Origin: Polysphondylium violaceum | Lineage: Eukaryota > Evosea > Eumycetozoa > Dictyosteliales > Dictyosteliaceae | DNA: 43,222 nucleotides | Assembly: GCA_000277445.1 (NCBI GenBank) | Contig: AJWJ01000162.1 | Span: forward strand, 1-43,222 | Direction: 5' to 3' | In this document: positions 25,715 through 37,600 of the stretch, piece after piece | Numbering within the stretch: the first letter of the stretch is position 1 | Layout of the letters: each line of letters begins with the position of its first letter | Position numbers and translations under genes: made by a program | The notes under the pieces: model-generated | The model's database searches: none | Seen by the model: the letters and a program-made list of their open reading frames with translations, nothing else | Told to the model about the DNA's origin: nothing

Positions 25715-26591
25715 GTAGTAGAAGTAAAATAATATAATATATATACTAATGTACTTTATACTAGATTGGATTGGTTAATGGAGATATTATTGTAGTAAGA
25801 AGTATAACATGGAAGCAAAAACTATCTTATGAATCAAAACAATCATCAGGATCAACATTTGTAGATAATATTAGATCTCTTTATGATAGTTCTTCTTATA
25901 GTGATATTTGTTTTAAACTTAAAGATGATAGTGTTTTATATGCTCACAAAAGTTTGTATATTCCATGAGACATGATTCACTCTACATAATTGGTACTAAC
26001 TATTACATTGATCATGTAGATATACTATCATCTAGATGTGAGAAATTTAAAGTAATGTTTAAAATTGATATGATAGAAAGTGTAGCAAAAGAATTAGAGA
26101 TTAAAGATTATGAACCTGCTGTATTTAGAAAAATGATAGAGTATCTTTATTCAGATGATTTAAATGAAGATAATGTAGAAATGGTGTTTCAATTGGTTGT
26201 TATAGCAGACGAATATTTACTAGATGCATTAAAAAGTATATTGCTACTATTATTATATTATTATAGGAGTATTTGAATATTTATTAATTTAATAATAATA
26301 TAAAAACTATAAATAGAATTGTGTGAGTCCAAATTAATATCGGAAATGAAAAATAATAATGCAGCATTGTTTCTTATTCAATCTGATCGTTTTAATTGTA
26401 AAAATTTAAAGAAAGCATCATTGGCATATATATTACAAAATATTAAAAAACTATATGGAACCACTGACTTTGAACCCTTGTCTGATTATCCCACTTTATT
26501 GGCTGAAATTATTGGAAAAATGGTACCTTTCTATGATGATTTAGCAAATGGAAAAAAAGAGTTTATTTCCTATGAATATAATTTAAATTAA
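25133..26591 (+). CDS. Ubiquitin-like / BTB-POZ domain protein
   Basis: CDS model: join(25133..25364, 25439..25611, 25765..25951, 26020..26235, 26317..26591), 360 residues; all phases close, although the exon 3 donor (GTTTGT) is weak. Residues 1-67 are Thr/Asn/Ala-rich. Residues 68-150 look like a beta-grasp SUMO/Rad60-type fold: EHITITILP, FLMKKHTLFRRLFLHVANRF, ELLFLFQ, then IGLVNGDIIVV. A BTB domain follows (SSYSDICFKLKDDSVLYAHK, then ILSSRCEKFKVMF, IKDYEPAVFRKMIEYLYSD, VVIADEYLLDALK) and a BACK-like tail (LCESKLISEM onward). BTB proteins dimerise and often serve as CUL3 ubiquitin-ligase adaptors, so substrate adaptor is the likely role; the substrate is unknown. An alternative start three bases downstream (25136) is equally possible. 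Confidence 0.82.
25621..25713 (+). repeat. (ATT)31 microsatellite inside an intron
   Basis: Thirty-one perfect ATT units, 93 bases, inside the second intron of the BTB gene (25612-25764). It makes this intron roughly twice as long as its neighbours. Translation in the other frames would give poly-Ile or poly-Leu, which is not credible as protein, and the reading frame joins cleanly when the tract is spliced out. Confidence 0.92.
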
Positions 26592-26945
26592 TGATCAAAA
26601 GAGAACAGCAACATATAAATCACTTATAATAATAAGTATTTATAGAAAAGATACAAGATCCATGTATTCAACATTAACAGCAATCATAAATAATAATAAT
26701 AATAATAATAATAATATTAAGAAATAGAAAAAGAAATTGCTTTAATAATTCTTTTTAGTGTAAATAAAAATAAAATATAAATATTTCATTGTAAATAAAT
26801 AAAATTACAAGATACTATATATTATTAATTTAATATTATAATATCTCTATAAATAGTTTATGTGTGTAGTGTATGTATATATTATTGGTGGATAGTTTAA
26901 CAATTTAATTTAAATTATTACAACTATTATTAATGATTATTGTTA
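26592..26945. other. Shared 3' flank of convergent BTB and transporter genes
   Basis: A/T-rich 354-base region between two facing stop codons. It contains an AAT microsatellite at about 26687-26714 and several AATAAA-like signals suitable for polyadenylation on both strands. No gene is seen. Confidence 0.5.
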
Positions 26946-28442
26946 TCAAGGTTTTCTTAGGAATAAAGCACCATTTTCTTCTTCATTATCGTTGATGTAT
27001 TTTTCATCTTGATAATTATCATCTTCATCATCTTGTAAAATTGATTTTGTAGTGATTATTTTCTTTGATCCTCTTGGAGTTGATGTTATTTGTGTTTGTT
27101 GCTGTTGTTGTTGTTGTTGAGTTTTTGTTGATTGATTATAAATATGATGATTACCTTCATGAGCACTAGATGATGTTAATGCAGAGGTACCACCACCACC
27201 GCCACCACCATTATTAAAATTATCTAAATCTATCAAGCTTTGCTTATTATTATTATTTGATGAAATTGGTAAAAGATCAATATGAGAATTACCAAGTTCT
27301 TCTTCTTCCATTGCTTTTAGTTTTTGTTTTTCATATGCATCCAATTCTAATTTCTTTTTCTCTCTAAATTTACTAACCATTACAGCACCTACACCAATTA
27401 AAATAACGATTCCACCAATGACATTCAATATAGTTAATCTTTCATGTAAAATTATGGCAGCAAGTAAAGCAGTCAACAATGGTTCCACTGTGAGATAAAC
27501 AGATACAGTTGTTGGATCACTATGTTTTACTGCCCAAGAACTAGCGAAAAAGGTATAAGCGGTTGCAAAAATAGCCGTATAAACAATAGATAGCCAACTA
27601 CCAACATCAATGGCAGAGAGTTGATTACCAATATCTCTCCCACTCAAACCCAAACCAATAGCAACACATGGTGGTGTACCAATTAAAAAACACCATGCCA
27701 TACATTTACTACTACTCATTCCATCTTTTCCCTCTACCAATGGTTTTTGACTCAATAAAAAGATTGCATATGCCAATGTATTTCCTAAAAAACATAAATT
27801 ACCCAACACAATTTGTTTAGATGTACTGGAATCAGACACCAAATGTGTAAAATCAATCATGAGTATTGCCCCAACCACTGCCACTCCAATGCCAATGAAT
27901 TTTAGCAATGTCTTTTTTTCATATCCTAAAAACACTCCAAATATTGTACTAAATATTGGTATAGCTGGTTGAGTTATAGCTGCCATACTTGCTGTCTATT
28001 ATTTATTAATTATTCATTAGTATTATTTGTGATGATTATGATGATGGTGGTCATGGTGATAATGTATACTCTACTATTACTACACAATAATACTACATAC
28101 AGATAAACCCAAACCAACCAAGAATAAACTTTGATTAACAGTAACAGAAAATAAACCAGATACTGCTAATAATATCCATTGACGTTTAGTTGGTAAAATA
28201 AACATTTCTGCTCTACTGGTAGCAAATGCTAATGCCCATAACAACGGTGTAGCCATGAGTAAACGTAACATTAAAAATACAAATGGTTCCATGTTTTTTA
28301 GTGCTAATTTGGCTACAATGTAAAATATTGAAAATGCTACCTGAATTGATAATAGTACTAAATGAACTTTAATAGTATTGAATGAACATTCTCTAATAGA
28401 TTGTTTAAATCTCCCTTTTAATGTCATATCCATTTTTGCCAT
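26946..28442 (-). CDS. EamA/DMT-superfamily membrane transporter
   Basis: CDS model: complement(join(26946..27995, 28101..28442)), 463 residues; donor GTATGT, acceptor AATAG, phase 0. About ten hydrophobic segments in two five-helix repeats form the EamA fold: FSIFYIVAKLALKNMEPFVF and PLLWALAFATS in the first half; SMAAITQPAIPIFSTIFGVF at the end of the first repeat; VYLTVEPLLTALLAAIILHE and VIGGIVILIGVGAVMVSKF in the second. The E-P-L-T/HE block is the usual signature of plant WAT1-like and bacterial RhaT/EamA members. Substrates of this family vary (amino acids, nucleotide sugars, auxin, drugs), and the sequence does not tell which applies. The cytosolic C-tail (about 130 residues) is low-complexity with Gly, Gln and acidic runs. 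It is divergent from the STAT gene. Confidence 0.9.
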
Positions 28443-28992
28443 TTTTGATTTAATATATATCTATATACAAATATATATTTATATATATTTATATAATATG
28501 GGAGTTGAATGTATTATACAATAAAAACAATAAAACGCAACAACAACAACAACAACACAGATAATGATGTTAAACTGATTCAACAACAAATACTCATCAA
28601 CACTCTATACTGTTTGAAAAAAAATCACGATTTCTTTAGGTTTTTTTTAAAAAAAAAAATTAAAAAATTAAAAAAAAAAAAGATTTTCAGACTTAACCCC
28701 CTTGTTTGTTGGTGAAAAAAAGTAATGTCTCAAAAATATTATTATAATCAATTCTAATGTTGTGATACCATATTACGATCATACTTTCTATCACCCACAG
28801 ATAAATTTAATCTCTATAATCATTTGGGATAGATCTTGCAAAAGAAATTAATAATAAAAATATTCTGTTTTACACACCCCCTTCGTTTTTCAAAAAATTT
28901 TAGAAGAATTTTTTTTTTTTCTATGACAGGTGGGCAATTTTTCATCAAAATTTTTTTTTTTTTATTAAATTTTTTAGCAGCAGATATATACA
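28443..28992. promoter_or_regulatory. Divergent promoter region of transporter and STAT genes
   Basis: A 550-base spacer between outward-facing starts. T/A runs occur at 28640-28681, 28910-28920 and 28951-28962. A CCCCTTCGTTTTT block sits at 28878-28890, about 100 bases before the STAT start, and recurs exactly at 33713-33725 upstream of the polyketide synthase. A related ACCCCCTTGTTT is at about 28695. No TATA box or named site can be called with confidence in this base composition. Confidence 0.45.
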
Positions 28993-31517
28993 ATGGATAA
29001 CAATAACAATAATAATAATAATAAAGACTCTATAACAACAGTTCATAAAGATTGGATGATAAACTCTACCGATATGATGAATAATGTATTTTCTCATAAT
29101 AGAACTTCCAATGATGAAGGGAATCACCACAGTAATAACATGAATAATAATAATAACAGTGGTGGCAGTGGATTGTTTAAACAGGATTCCACTTTATTTT
29201 TTGATGAGTTTAAACAACAAACAAATGACTCTTCTTCACTTTCAAGAGGTGATAGTTTTGGTTTTATGTTGAGATCAAATACAACAGGTCTGGGTAATAA
29301 TAGTAGTAGTAATAGTAATAATAATAATAATAATAATAACAATAGTAATAATAATAATAATAATGAAGGATCAACTATACCTTTAAGTTTAACTAGTCAA
29401 AATTCATTATTTTCTAGTTTATTTTCTAATCAACAACAATCAATATCTGGCACAAGCTCAACACCACCTGCCTCCTTAAATCCTTATTCAAACTTTCAAC
29501 CTAATCTTGTTATTAATAATACACCTACAGCTACAACAACAACTACTACAGCAAATAATAATGATTATGATCAAAATATGGATTCATCTAATCCACCAGA
29601 CTATAATGCAAATACATATGATGATGGTGAAGAACCAAGCACACCACCAACACCCCCTGTCTCTGCTATTGAATGGAATTTATCATTTATAGCTAAATCT
29701 AATTATGATTATCAACAATATAATAATAATAATAATAATATCAATAATAATAATAACAATATTCAACAATATAATCAACATCCACAACAACAAGAAATTT
29801 ATCAACAACAACAACAATCATCATTAACCAAAAATGATCCAATTGATCCATCAGAATATGAATCACCATCTAAATTTCAACGTACCGATACATTTACAGA
29901 TGAGACATTTACAAGATTAAGAGCAGATCCACATTTTAGATTATCATTTTTGGAAGAGGCAACATCACAACTTACCAGATCATCATCAAGTCAAAGTCAA
30001 GAATTGAATCGTAATAGATCATTTATCATGACCCACTATGAAACAGGCTGTATACCAATATCACACGAATTTTATAATAATCTACTTCTTCGTTATAATT
30101 CTAGACCAGAGTTATTTAAAGAGGCCAAAGAAAAACAATCTTTATTTGTTAAAAATCTTTCAAATCTTGAATTGGGTCATGAATTACATACTTTATATTC
30201 AACGATTAAAAAAGATATCGAAGAAGAAAATTCGGAATTAAAACATTTATTATCGTATGTATATATATTATTATTATTATTATTATTTATTTTTCCTATA
30301 GTAAAAAACTAATTATAAAACTCATTTATTTATTTATTTATAGTTTAAGAATATTAGAACCACTTGATTTAAGAAAGATTAGAGAAGCATTGGAAGGACT
30401 AAAATCACATTTAAGAATATGTGATGTTTTACATCAAGAGCTTAAATTTTTACTAAGTAAAAAGAAATCAGAATGTTGTGCAGCATTGGTTATTACATTA
30501 CAACCCTATTCACAAGTTATATTTAGAGGTAAAGGTATACCGGAATCATACAAAGTTGAATTGGTCACTGGTGTACTTCCAGCTGAACGTGTAACAACAG
30601 TATTGGCCACCATTAACAAAGCTGATCTTGGAAAGAAAAAAGATAAAATTCTATCAGGTGATGGTCATTTGGAAAACGATCAAGCATCCTTTCAATCACC
30701 ACAAATGGAGGCAGAATTTAAAAATCTCAAAGTCAATGTATCGACAAGAATGTTACCCTCATCACTTAAATTTGTTAGTACGGTCATTGAAAAGGGTAAG
30801 GAGAAAACCATCGAAAGTGTTCCATCGAGTCCAATGGTTGTCATTACCAACGAAAGTCAATGGGCTGAAGCTGCTGGTAAACTCTTGACCTGTGATGCTT
30901 TTATGGACAAAGAAGAAATCACCTGGGAATACTTTGCCAATATATTACACAGTCACATTCTAACTGGTACAAATCAAACTGGCGAGATTAAACGTAAGCT
31001 TCATAGTTGGGAGTTTGAATACATTCAAAAAAACTATTTCAATTCAAAAACAACTGTATCCAAATTGGAAAGCACCACTTTTTGGGCAAAGTTTGGTCCC
31101 ATTTTACAAACAGTTCATTTTAAACGTCATATTGCACCCCTTTGGTATTCTGGTTGTATTTATGGTTTCATTACAAAGAATGAGTGTAACAGTTATCTAA
31201 TGTCTCTACCAGAGGGTTCATTTTTGGTTAGATTCTCTGATAGTGTTCCAGGTTCATTTGCTGTTGCCTATGTTACCAATGATGACAATGAACGTGTCAA
31301 ACATTATTTGGTTAAACCTGAAGACATTGGTGCAAACAAAACCTTGCCAGATTTCCTTCGTGAGAAATATCAGTTCAAAGTTTTATATCAAGTTGATCCT
31401 TCAAAACGTTCCCTTCATCCAAAAGATAAAGATGAAATTTTAGATCCATATTATTCTAAAAGAATTAAAAATAGAGAACAACAAACTGGTAATCCTGGTT
31501 ATGTTTCTGGTTTATAA
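28993..31517 (+). CDS. STAT-family transcription factor
   Basis: CDS model: join(28993..30254, 30344..31517), 811 residues; donor GTATGT, acceptor TTATAG, phases close. STATs are latent cytoplasmic factors that dimerise through phosphotyrosine-SH2 contacts, enter the nucleus and bind DNA; in Dictyostelium they act in stalk/spore patterning and stress responses. Residues 1-290 are Asn/Gln/Ser-rich. A helical coiled-coil region follows (HELHTLYSTIKKDIEEENSE, LRKIREALEGLKSHLRICDV), then an Ig-like DNA-binding domain (ALVITLQPYSQVIFRGKG). The linker begins around WEYFANILHSHI. The SH2 domain (from WYSGCIYGFITKNECNSYL) has the phosphate-binding Arg717 in FLVRFSDSVPGSFA. The extreme C-terminus is NPGYVSGL with Tyr807, the expected phosphorylation site four residues from the end. 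D. discoideum has four STATs (a-d); I cannot assign the paralogue. Confidence 0.94.
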
Positions 31518-31778
31518 AAGAGTATTTTCACAAATAAATAAGAATAATAATAGAAAAAAAAGAAGAAAGCATAATAATGATCATAATTATTTATGATGAG
31601 GATTTTGTTGTTGAGTATTCGAAGCTAGTGATGTGAATAAGGAGAGTTTATTTAAAATAATTGATGAACGAGTAATGAGCTTTTAATAGATTTTAAATAG
31701 TTCCTCTCATCTTTTTGCATATTAAACTTTTTTTTTTTTACAAAATTTTAATTGTTTTTTTTATATCTCTGATATAAA

Positions 31779-32943
31779 ATGGAACAAAATAATGATGATT
31801 TAAATAAATGGATAAATAATAAAAGAAAAAGAAGTAATGAGTTGATGCATAAAGATAATATATACAGATACAATCCTCCTGACTTTAAACTACTTGCAAA
31901 AAAATATATATCTTTTGATAGATAGTATGTTGTTGTTGTTGTACTCTTTATTTATTATGAATTGTTAAACTAACAAAGTTTATACAGTATTATAAATAAA
32001 ACAGAAAGAATATATAATATAGATTGGAAAGATCCCAATGCAGTTAAAGAGTTAACAAAAGTGTTACTAGATCATGATTTTAATTTAAAGATTGAATTAC
32101 CTCCAAATTATCTTTGTCCTACTATTACATTAAGAGTGAATTATTTATGTTGGGTAAATGAGTTATTACAACAACAACAACAACAACAACAACAACAGCC
32201 GCAAACCATTACTAAGGGTAATACTATTAAAGGAATTGATATGTATGTCCTATTATTACAACTACATACTGTATAGATATATTTTATTTACTCTTAATTT
32301 ATGTATAAAAGAGGTACAGGTACATCATGTATATTTCCTTTATTAGGATATAGATTGTTTGAATGGAGTTTTATTGGATTAGATATTGATCCGATTGTAT
32401 TGGAATATGCACAAAAGAATATAGATATTAATAATCTAAATCAATATATATCATTATTTTATAATGAACAACAACAAGTAGAAAGAAAACAACTCCAACA
32501 AAAAGAAGAAGTGGAAGGAGAACAAAGTATATTAAAAAATTATTTAAATAGTACAAATCAAGAAGATGTCTATGATTTCTGTATATGTAACCCACCTTTT
32601 TTTAAAGATGAAAAAGAGAAATTAATAAATCCAAATACAACATGTACAGCATCAACAAATGAACTAATTACAGATGGCGGTGAATTAAATTTTATCAAGA
32701 TTCTAATTAAAGAGAGTTTAGTTTATTCCAATAGAGTTAAAATATTTACCACAATGGTTGGAAAAAAAGTAAATTTATCAAAAATACAAAATGAACTTTT
32801 ATCTCTTAATATTCCCAAAGATCAAATTAGATCCACAGAATTAGCTCAAGGTAAAAGTAGTAGATGGGCTATATCTTGGTCAACTATGAATATATTTGAA
32901 AAGAAAATTAAATTAAATAGTATAGATAATAATAGCAGTAATT

Positions 32944-32982
<39 letters not shown>

Positions 32983-33341
32983 GTGTTTCAAGATTAGAAA
33001 GAAGAAAGTTTTTTAGAGAAGGTATAAAAGGTTATTTATCTAAAGATTTTAACCTCGAATCAATTATTAAAGAGAAAAATCTAGAATTTATTAAAGATCA
33101 ACTTAATAATACCTATCTTTGTACAAGTACTTTATTCAATAATATTAATAATAATAATAATAATTATAAATATCAATTTACAATAACTTTAAATGACAAT
33201 GACAATAGTATATTAATCAAGATGAATCAACAACAACAATTTATAAATCAAACAATAATTAATAATAATTTAAAAATAATAATAGATTTCCTAAATTCTC
33301 TGCTGAATAGTCAAGGCACATCAACGACACAACAAAATTAA
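31779..33341 (+). CDS. mettl16: METTL16-type RNA N6-adenosine methyltransferase
   Basis: CDS model: join(31779..31924, 31988..32242, 32312..33341), 476 residues, phases closing. In animals METTL16 makes m6A in U6 snRNA and in hairpins of MAT2A mRNA, using S-adenosylmethionine, mostly in the nucleus. The N-terminal module matches human METTL16 (RYNPPDFKLLAKKYISF, then IDWKDPNAVKELTKVLLDHD, then TITLRVNYLCWVNELL). Splicing creates GIDIGTGTSCIFPLLG, the SAM-binding motif. The catalytic NPPF (Asn227-Phe230) lies in FCICNPPFFKDEKEK; GGELNFIKILIKESL and GKSSRWAISWS follow. A Gln run in the N-module and a 12-residue Asn run after the Rossmann fold are amoeba-specific insertions. The gene starts about 260 bases beyond the STAT stop. 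The animal vertebrate-conserved regions are not evident in the C-terminal part. Confidence 0.93.
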
Positions 33342-34624
33342 AATTTTAAAAAAAAACAGATTTTTATCATGATATTTTGGATAAAATTATAAAAAATTAT
33401 TCGACATCATCATCCAACATCAACATCATAGTCGTTACGAGTAATGATAGCAATAATCACCCATGACTGAATCCGGATTTGTTGTGATTGGGCAAGAATA
33501 TAATCTCCCTATCCACGTCAATATACAACACTTTTACCAACATAACAAATGACACTCTATTCGAATTCACACAAGCGAGCGAAAAAGAAATGTAGATATC
33601 AAAAATGTAAATATCATCACAACAATAACAAAAAAAAAACTTTAATTTGGAAAAAATAAAAAAAAAAAATCATAAAAAAAAATCATAAAAATCCCATGGG
33701 AAAAGAAAAATACCCCTTCGTTTTTTACTAAAAAACACGAATGCAAAAGTAATTGAAGGGGGGTAAACTGTGGAGTTAGCGCACAATTAATTACAAATAA
33801 TATTAATATTTAATTTCTATTTAATTTTTTTCATAATAGGTCACATTTTAAATGATGGGGGGTGTATTTAATTTTTGATTGTTGTGTTGTATTGACACAG
33901 TGCAAATTAAAATGAAATAAAATACGCCAAAATTCATTTCTTAAGTGATTCGTTTTTTCTTAAAAGATAACCCCCAAACAGCCTATCATGCCCTTTTCTA
34001 TCAATGTATGAAAAAGTCTGGGGAATTGGGATATTCCAAAATCAAACATTTTGGTCGATGTGTTGTTTGCACCAAGTTTTTTCCCACGAGGGGACGCGGT
34101 ACAAATCTAAAATTTTTCTTTTTTTCGTAGGTAAATTCATCTATTAGGCCCATTCGCTAACATATTATTACTTTTCCACCACCTCCCTTACATTGATCAA
34201 AAGGGAAATAATTTAATTCCAAAACTTTAATATTAATTTACATTTTTTTTTTTTTATAAAAAGAATAAGAGTATAAGTAATATTTATATTCACTCAGGTA
34301 TTGATTAGAATTAAATTATTCCATGCTTGTTTTTTTCTTTTAATTACACAAAATTTTTTATTTTCTTCAACAGTATTTTCCTATCTCGTCCATACAGGCA
34401 AATCTTTTTTTTTTTTTGTTTTAAAATTATCTCTATCTTTAAAACGTCACTAAATTTACACATTAAAAGTTGAAATTCTCTTTTTTTCATATAAATAATT
34501 TTTTTCATATAAAATAATATAATATATTTAAAAATTTTTATAATAAAAGTATGTATGATGAAATAAAATATATAAAAAGAAATATAAAAATAATTATTTA
34601 TCAAACAATCATTAAAAAATAATA
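33342..34624. promoter_or_regulatory. METTL16 3' flank and polyketide synthase upstream region
   Basis: A 1.28-kb spacer. Near 33711-33765 there is a nested inverted repeat (TACCCCTTC against GAAGGGGGGTA, enclosing GTTTTTT-ACT-AAAAAAC). A less A/T-rich block at 33970-34110 (GAGGGGACGCGGTAC) has a short open frame without family similarity. Poly-T tracts occur at 34243-34255 and 34406-34418. A GTATGT near 34550 and AATAG just before 34625 would suit an intron serving an upstream first exon, but no in-frame ATG is found to feed it. No RNA gene was recognised. Confidence 0.45.
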
Positions 34625-37600
34625 GTGACATTTAATAATATAAAAGATGAAAACAATGATGATATTGCTATTGTTGGTATTGGTTGTCGATTTCCAGGTG
34701 GTTCGGAAAATCCAAATGAATTTTGGAATCAAATGTTGAATAAATTTGATGGTATAACAAAGGTTCCAAAAGACAGATGGGGTACCAGCTATTACGAACA
34801 GGATTATATAAATAACGAGTATGGTGGGTTATTGGATAGTAAAGCTTGGCGCCAATTTGATCCTTTATTCTTTGGTATTTCACCAAAAGAGGCACCTACT
34901 CTTGATCCACAACAAAGACTTTTAATGACGGTACTTTGGGAAGCCTTTGAAGATGCTCAAATTAAACCATCTACTTTAAGAGGCTCAGATACTGGTGTCT
35001 TTATTGGTACTATGAATTACGATTATCAACGTTGCCAACATAGAGATATTTCTCTTGTCTCTCCATACACAGTTACTGGTAATGCTGGTTCATTTATTTC
35101 CAATCGTTTATCATTTTCATTTGATTTACGTGGTCCATCAATGACTATTGATACTGCTTGTTCGTCATCTTTAAATGCCGTTTATCTTGGTTGTCAAGCT
35201 ATTGCCACTGGTGATTGTAAAATGGCTATTGTTGGTGGTGTCAATGGTATTTTTGATCCAACTATTTCCATGACTTTCTCTGCTTTTGGTATGCTTGGTC
35301 ATAAAGGTCAATGCAGAAGTTTTGATGCTGGTGCCGATGGTTTTATTCGTGGTGAAGGTGCTGGTGTAGTCATTTTAAAAAAATATAAAGATGCCCTCCG
35401 TGATGGTGATAGAGTTTATTGTTTGGTTAAAGGTGGTAGTAGTAATGTTGATGGTTACAATCAGAAGACCAATATCACTGCACCATCAATGACCGCTCAA
35501 AGCGAAAACATCAAATATGCTTTAAATAGATCAAACGTTAATCCATCAGATGTCTATTACATCGAAGCACATGGTACTGGTACACCAGTTGGTGATCCAA
35601 TTGAAATCGAAGCTCTTTCCACTATTTTTAAAGAAAATCATTCTCCAGATAATCCATTATATATTGGTTCTGTTAAATCAAATATGGGTCATTTAGAAAG
35701 TGCTGCTGGTATTGCCTCTATTGTTAAAGTTGCTCTTATGCTCAAACATCGTACCCTTGTTCCAAATATTCATTTTGACAAACCAAATCCAAAAATTGAT
35801 TTTGAAAATTGGAATATTAGAGTTGTTACTCAAGTTAAACCATTCCCACAAGATAAGGTAGTTCGTATGGGTGTCAATAGTTTTGGATTAAGTGGTTCAA
35901 ATTGTCATATGATTCTTGAAGAAATTCCTCAAGCAAATACCAATGCTAATGTTGTTGATGCCTCTACTAATTCAAAAGAATATTTAGTTCCATTCTCTGC
36001 CAATTCTGGTGTTTCCCTTGATAAATATATTTCAACTATATTTGGAAATATTAAACAATATCAAGAGACATTTGCCTTTGAAGATTTTGTTAAACATCAA
36101 TCTCTTTCAAAATCTTTTCTCGTTAAGAGAAAAGTAATCACTGCTTCCAGTTGGCAAGATTTAATTGAAAAGAGAAATGAAGTTACCTCTCAATCTTCTT
36201 TGACATCTACTATTTCAACACCAATCAAATCTACACCTATTGTTTTTGTATTTTGTGGTCAAGGTCCTCAATGGAAAGATATGGGTAAATATCTCTATGA
36301 TAATGATTCCGTTTTTAGAACCACTGTTGATCATTGTGATAATCTTTTGAAAAACCATTTTGGCTACTCTGTTTTGGGAAAACTTAGATCACTTGCCGAT
36401 GATAGTGTAGAGATTAATTATCCTATCCTTGCCCAACCAAGTATGTTTTTAATTCAAGCCGGTTTAGTTGCCTACTACAAACAATTTAATATTGTTCCAT
36501 CCGTTGTTGTTGGCCACAGTTTTGGTGAGTTGAGTAGTGCTTTGTTTGCTGGTTTAATTAGTTTAGAAACTGCTGCCCTAGTTGTTTATCACCGTAGTGT
36601 TGCACAAAACATGACTATTGGTACAGGTAGAATGTTGAGTATTGGTGTTGGTTATGAAGAATATATTAGCAAGATTGGTGGTGCAGATAAATATCCAAAC
36701 ATTGAAATTGCTTGTTACAATTCTCCAGATTCAATTGTAATCACTGGTTTAGAGACTGAATTAAACCAAGTTAAAGATCATCTTTCCAAGAGTGGCGTTT
36801 TCTGTGCATATTTAGGTACTCCATGCTCATTCCATTCTTCATCGCAAAATGTATTAAAGGATAGAATTTTTGAATCACTATCCCAAATGCCAGAGTCTGC
36901 TGAACCAAAAGTTCCATTCTTTTCAACAGTAAGTGGTGATGTTATGGAGGGTAAGGGCTTTTACAATGCCCAGTATATTTTTGATAATCTTAGAGAACCT
37001 GTTAAATTCTCTCAAGCTATGGAAAACATTTACAAATATCTTGATGCCAAAGAGGTTAAAAATGCCATTTTCTTGGAAATTGGTCCACACCCAACCCTTT
37101 CATTCTATGTTCCAAAATGTAAACCACAAGGTACCATTGTTACACCAATCTCTGTTTCCCCAATGCATAAAAAGAAAGAAGAGAATCAACAAATGAAATT
37201 GGCCATCTCTACAATGTTTTGCAATGGTGTTGAAGTTGATTTTAGTTGTCAATTTAATCAAACAAATTTGTTATCATCATTTAAAGAAAATACTTCAAAA
37301 CTTCCACGTTATCAATGGGATTTTGAAGAGTATTGGGAAGAACCATTAGCCAGTACTAGAGTAAAGAAAGGTCCATCAACAAGTCTTTTGGGTAATAATA
37401 TTGGTCAAGGTAATATTGTTTGTGAACTTTATCTAGATGTTAAAAAACCTGCCTTTTCATTCTTAAAAGGTCACAAGATCAAGGGTAAATATCTTTTCCC
37501 AGGTGCTGGTTATATTGATAGCCTCGTAAATCAATTCAAGGGTCAAGATCTTACCATTTATAATTTGGAATTCTCTACACCATTCTTTTTAACCGAAGGT

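Noticed and set aside
25529-25732. Poly-Leu or poly-Ile protein from the ATT array
   Set aside because: The array lies in an intron with good splice signals, and the flanking exons join in phase to a sensible protein.
22775-33341. A functional gene cluster linking ethanolamine kinase, transporter, STAT and METTL16
   Set aside because: Mixed orientations, separate promoters and unrelated functions; nothing beyond proximity supports a link.
33945-34130. Small plus-strand open frame upstream of the polyketide synthase
   Set aside because: Its start is not an ATG, it has no similarity to a known family and no continuing exon; treated as spacer.
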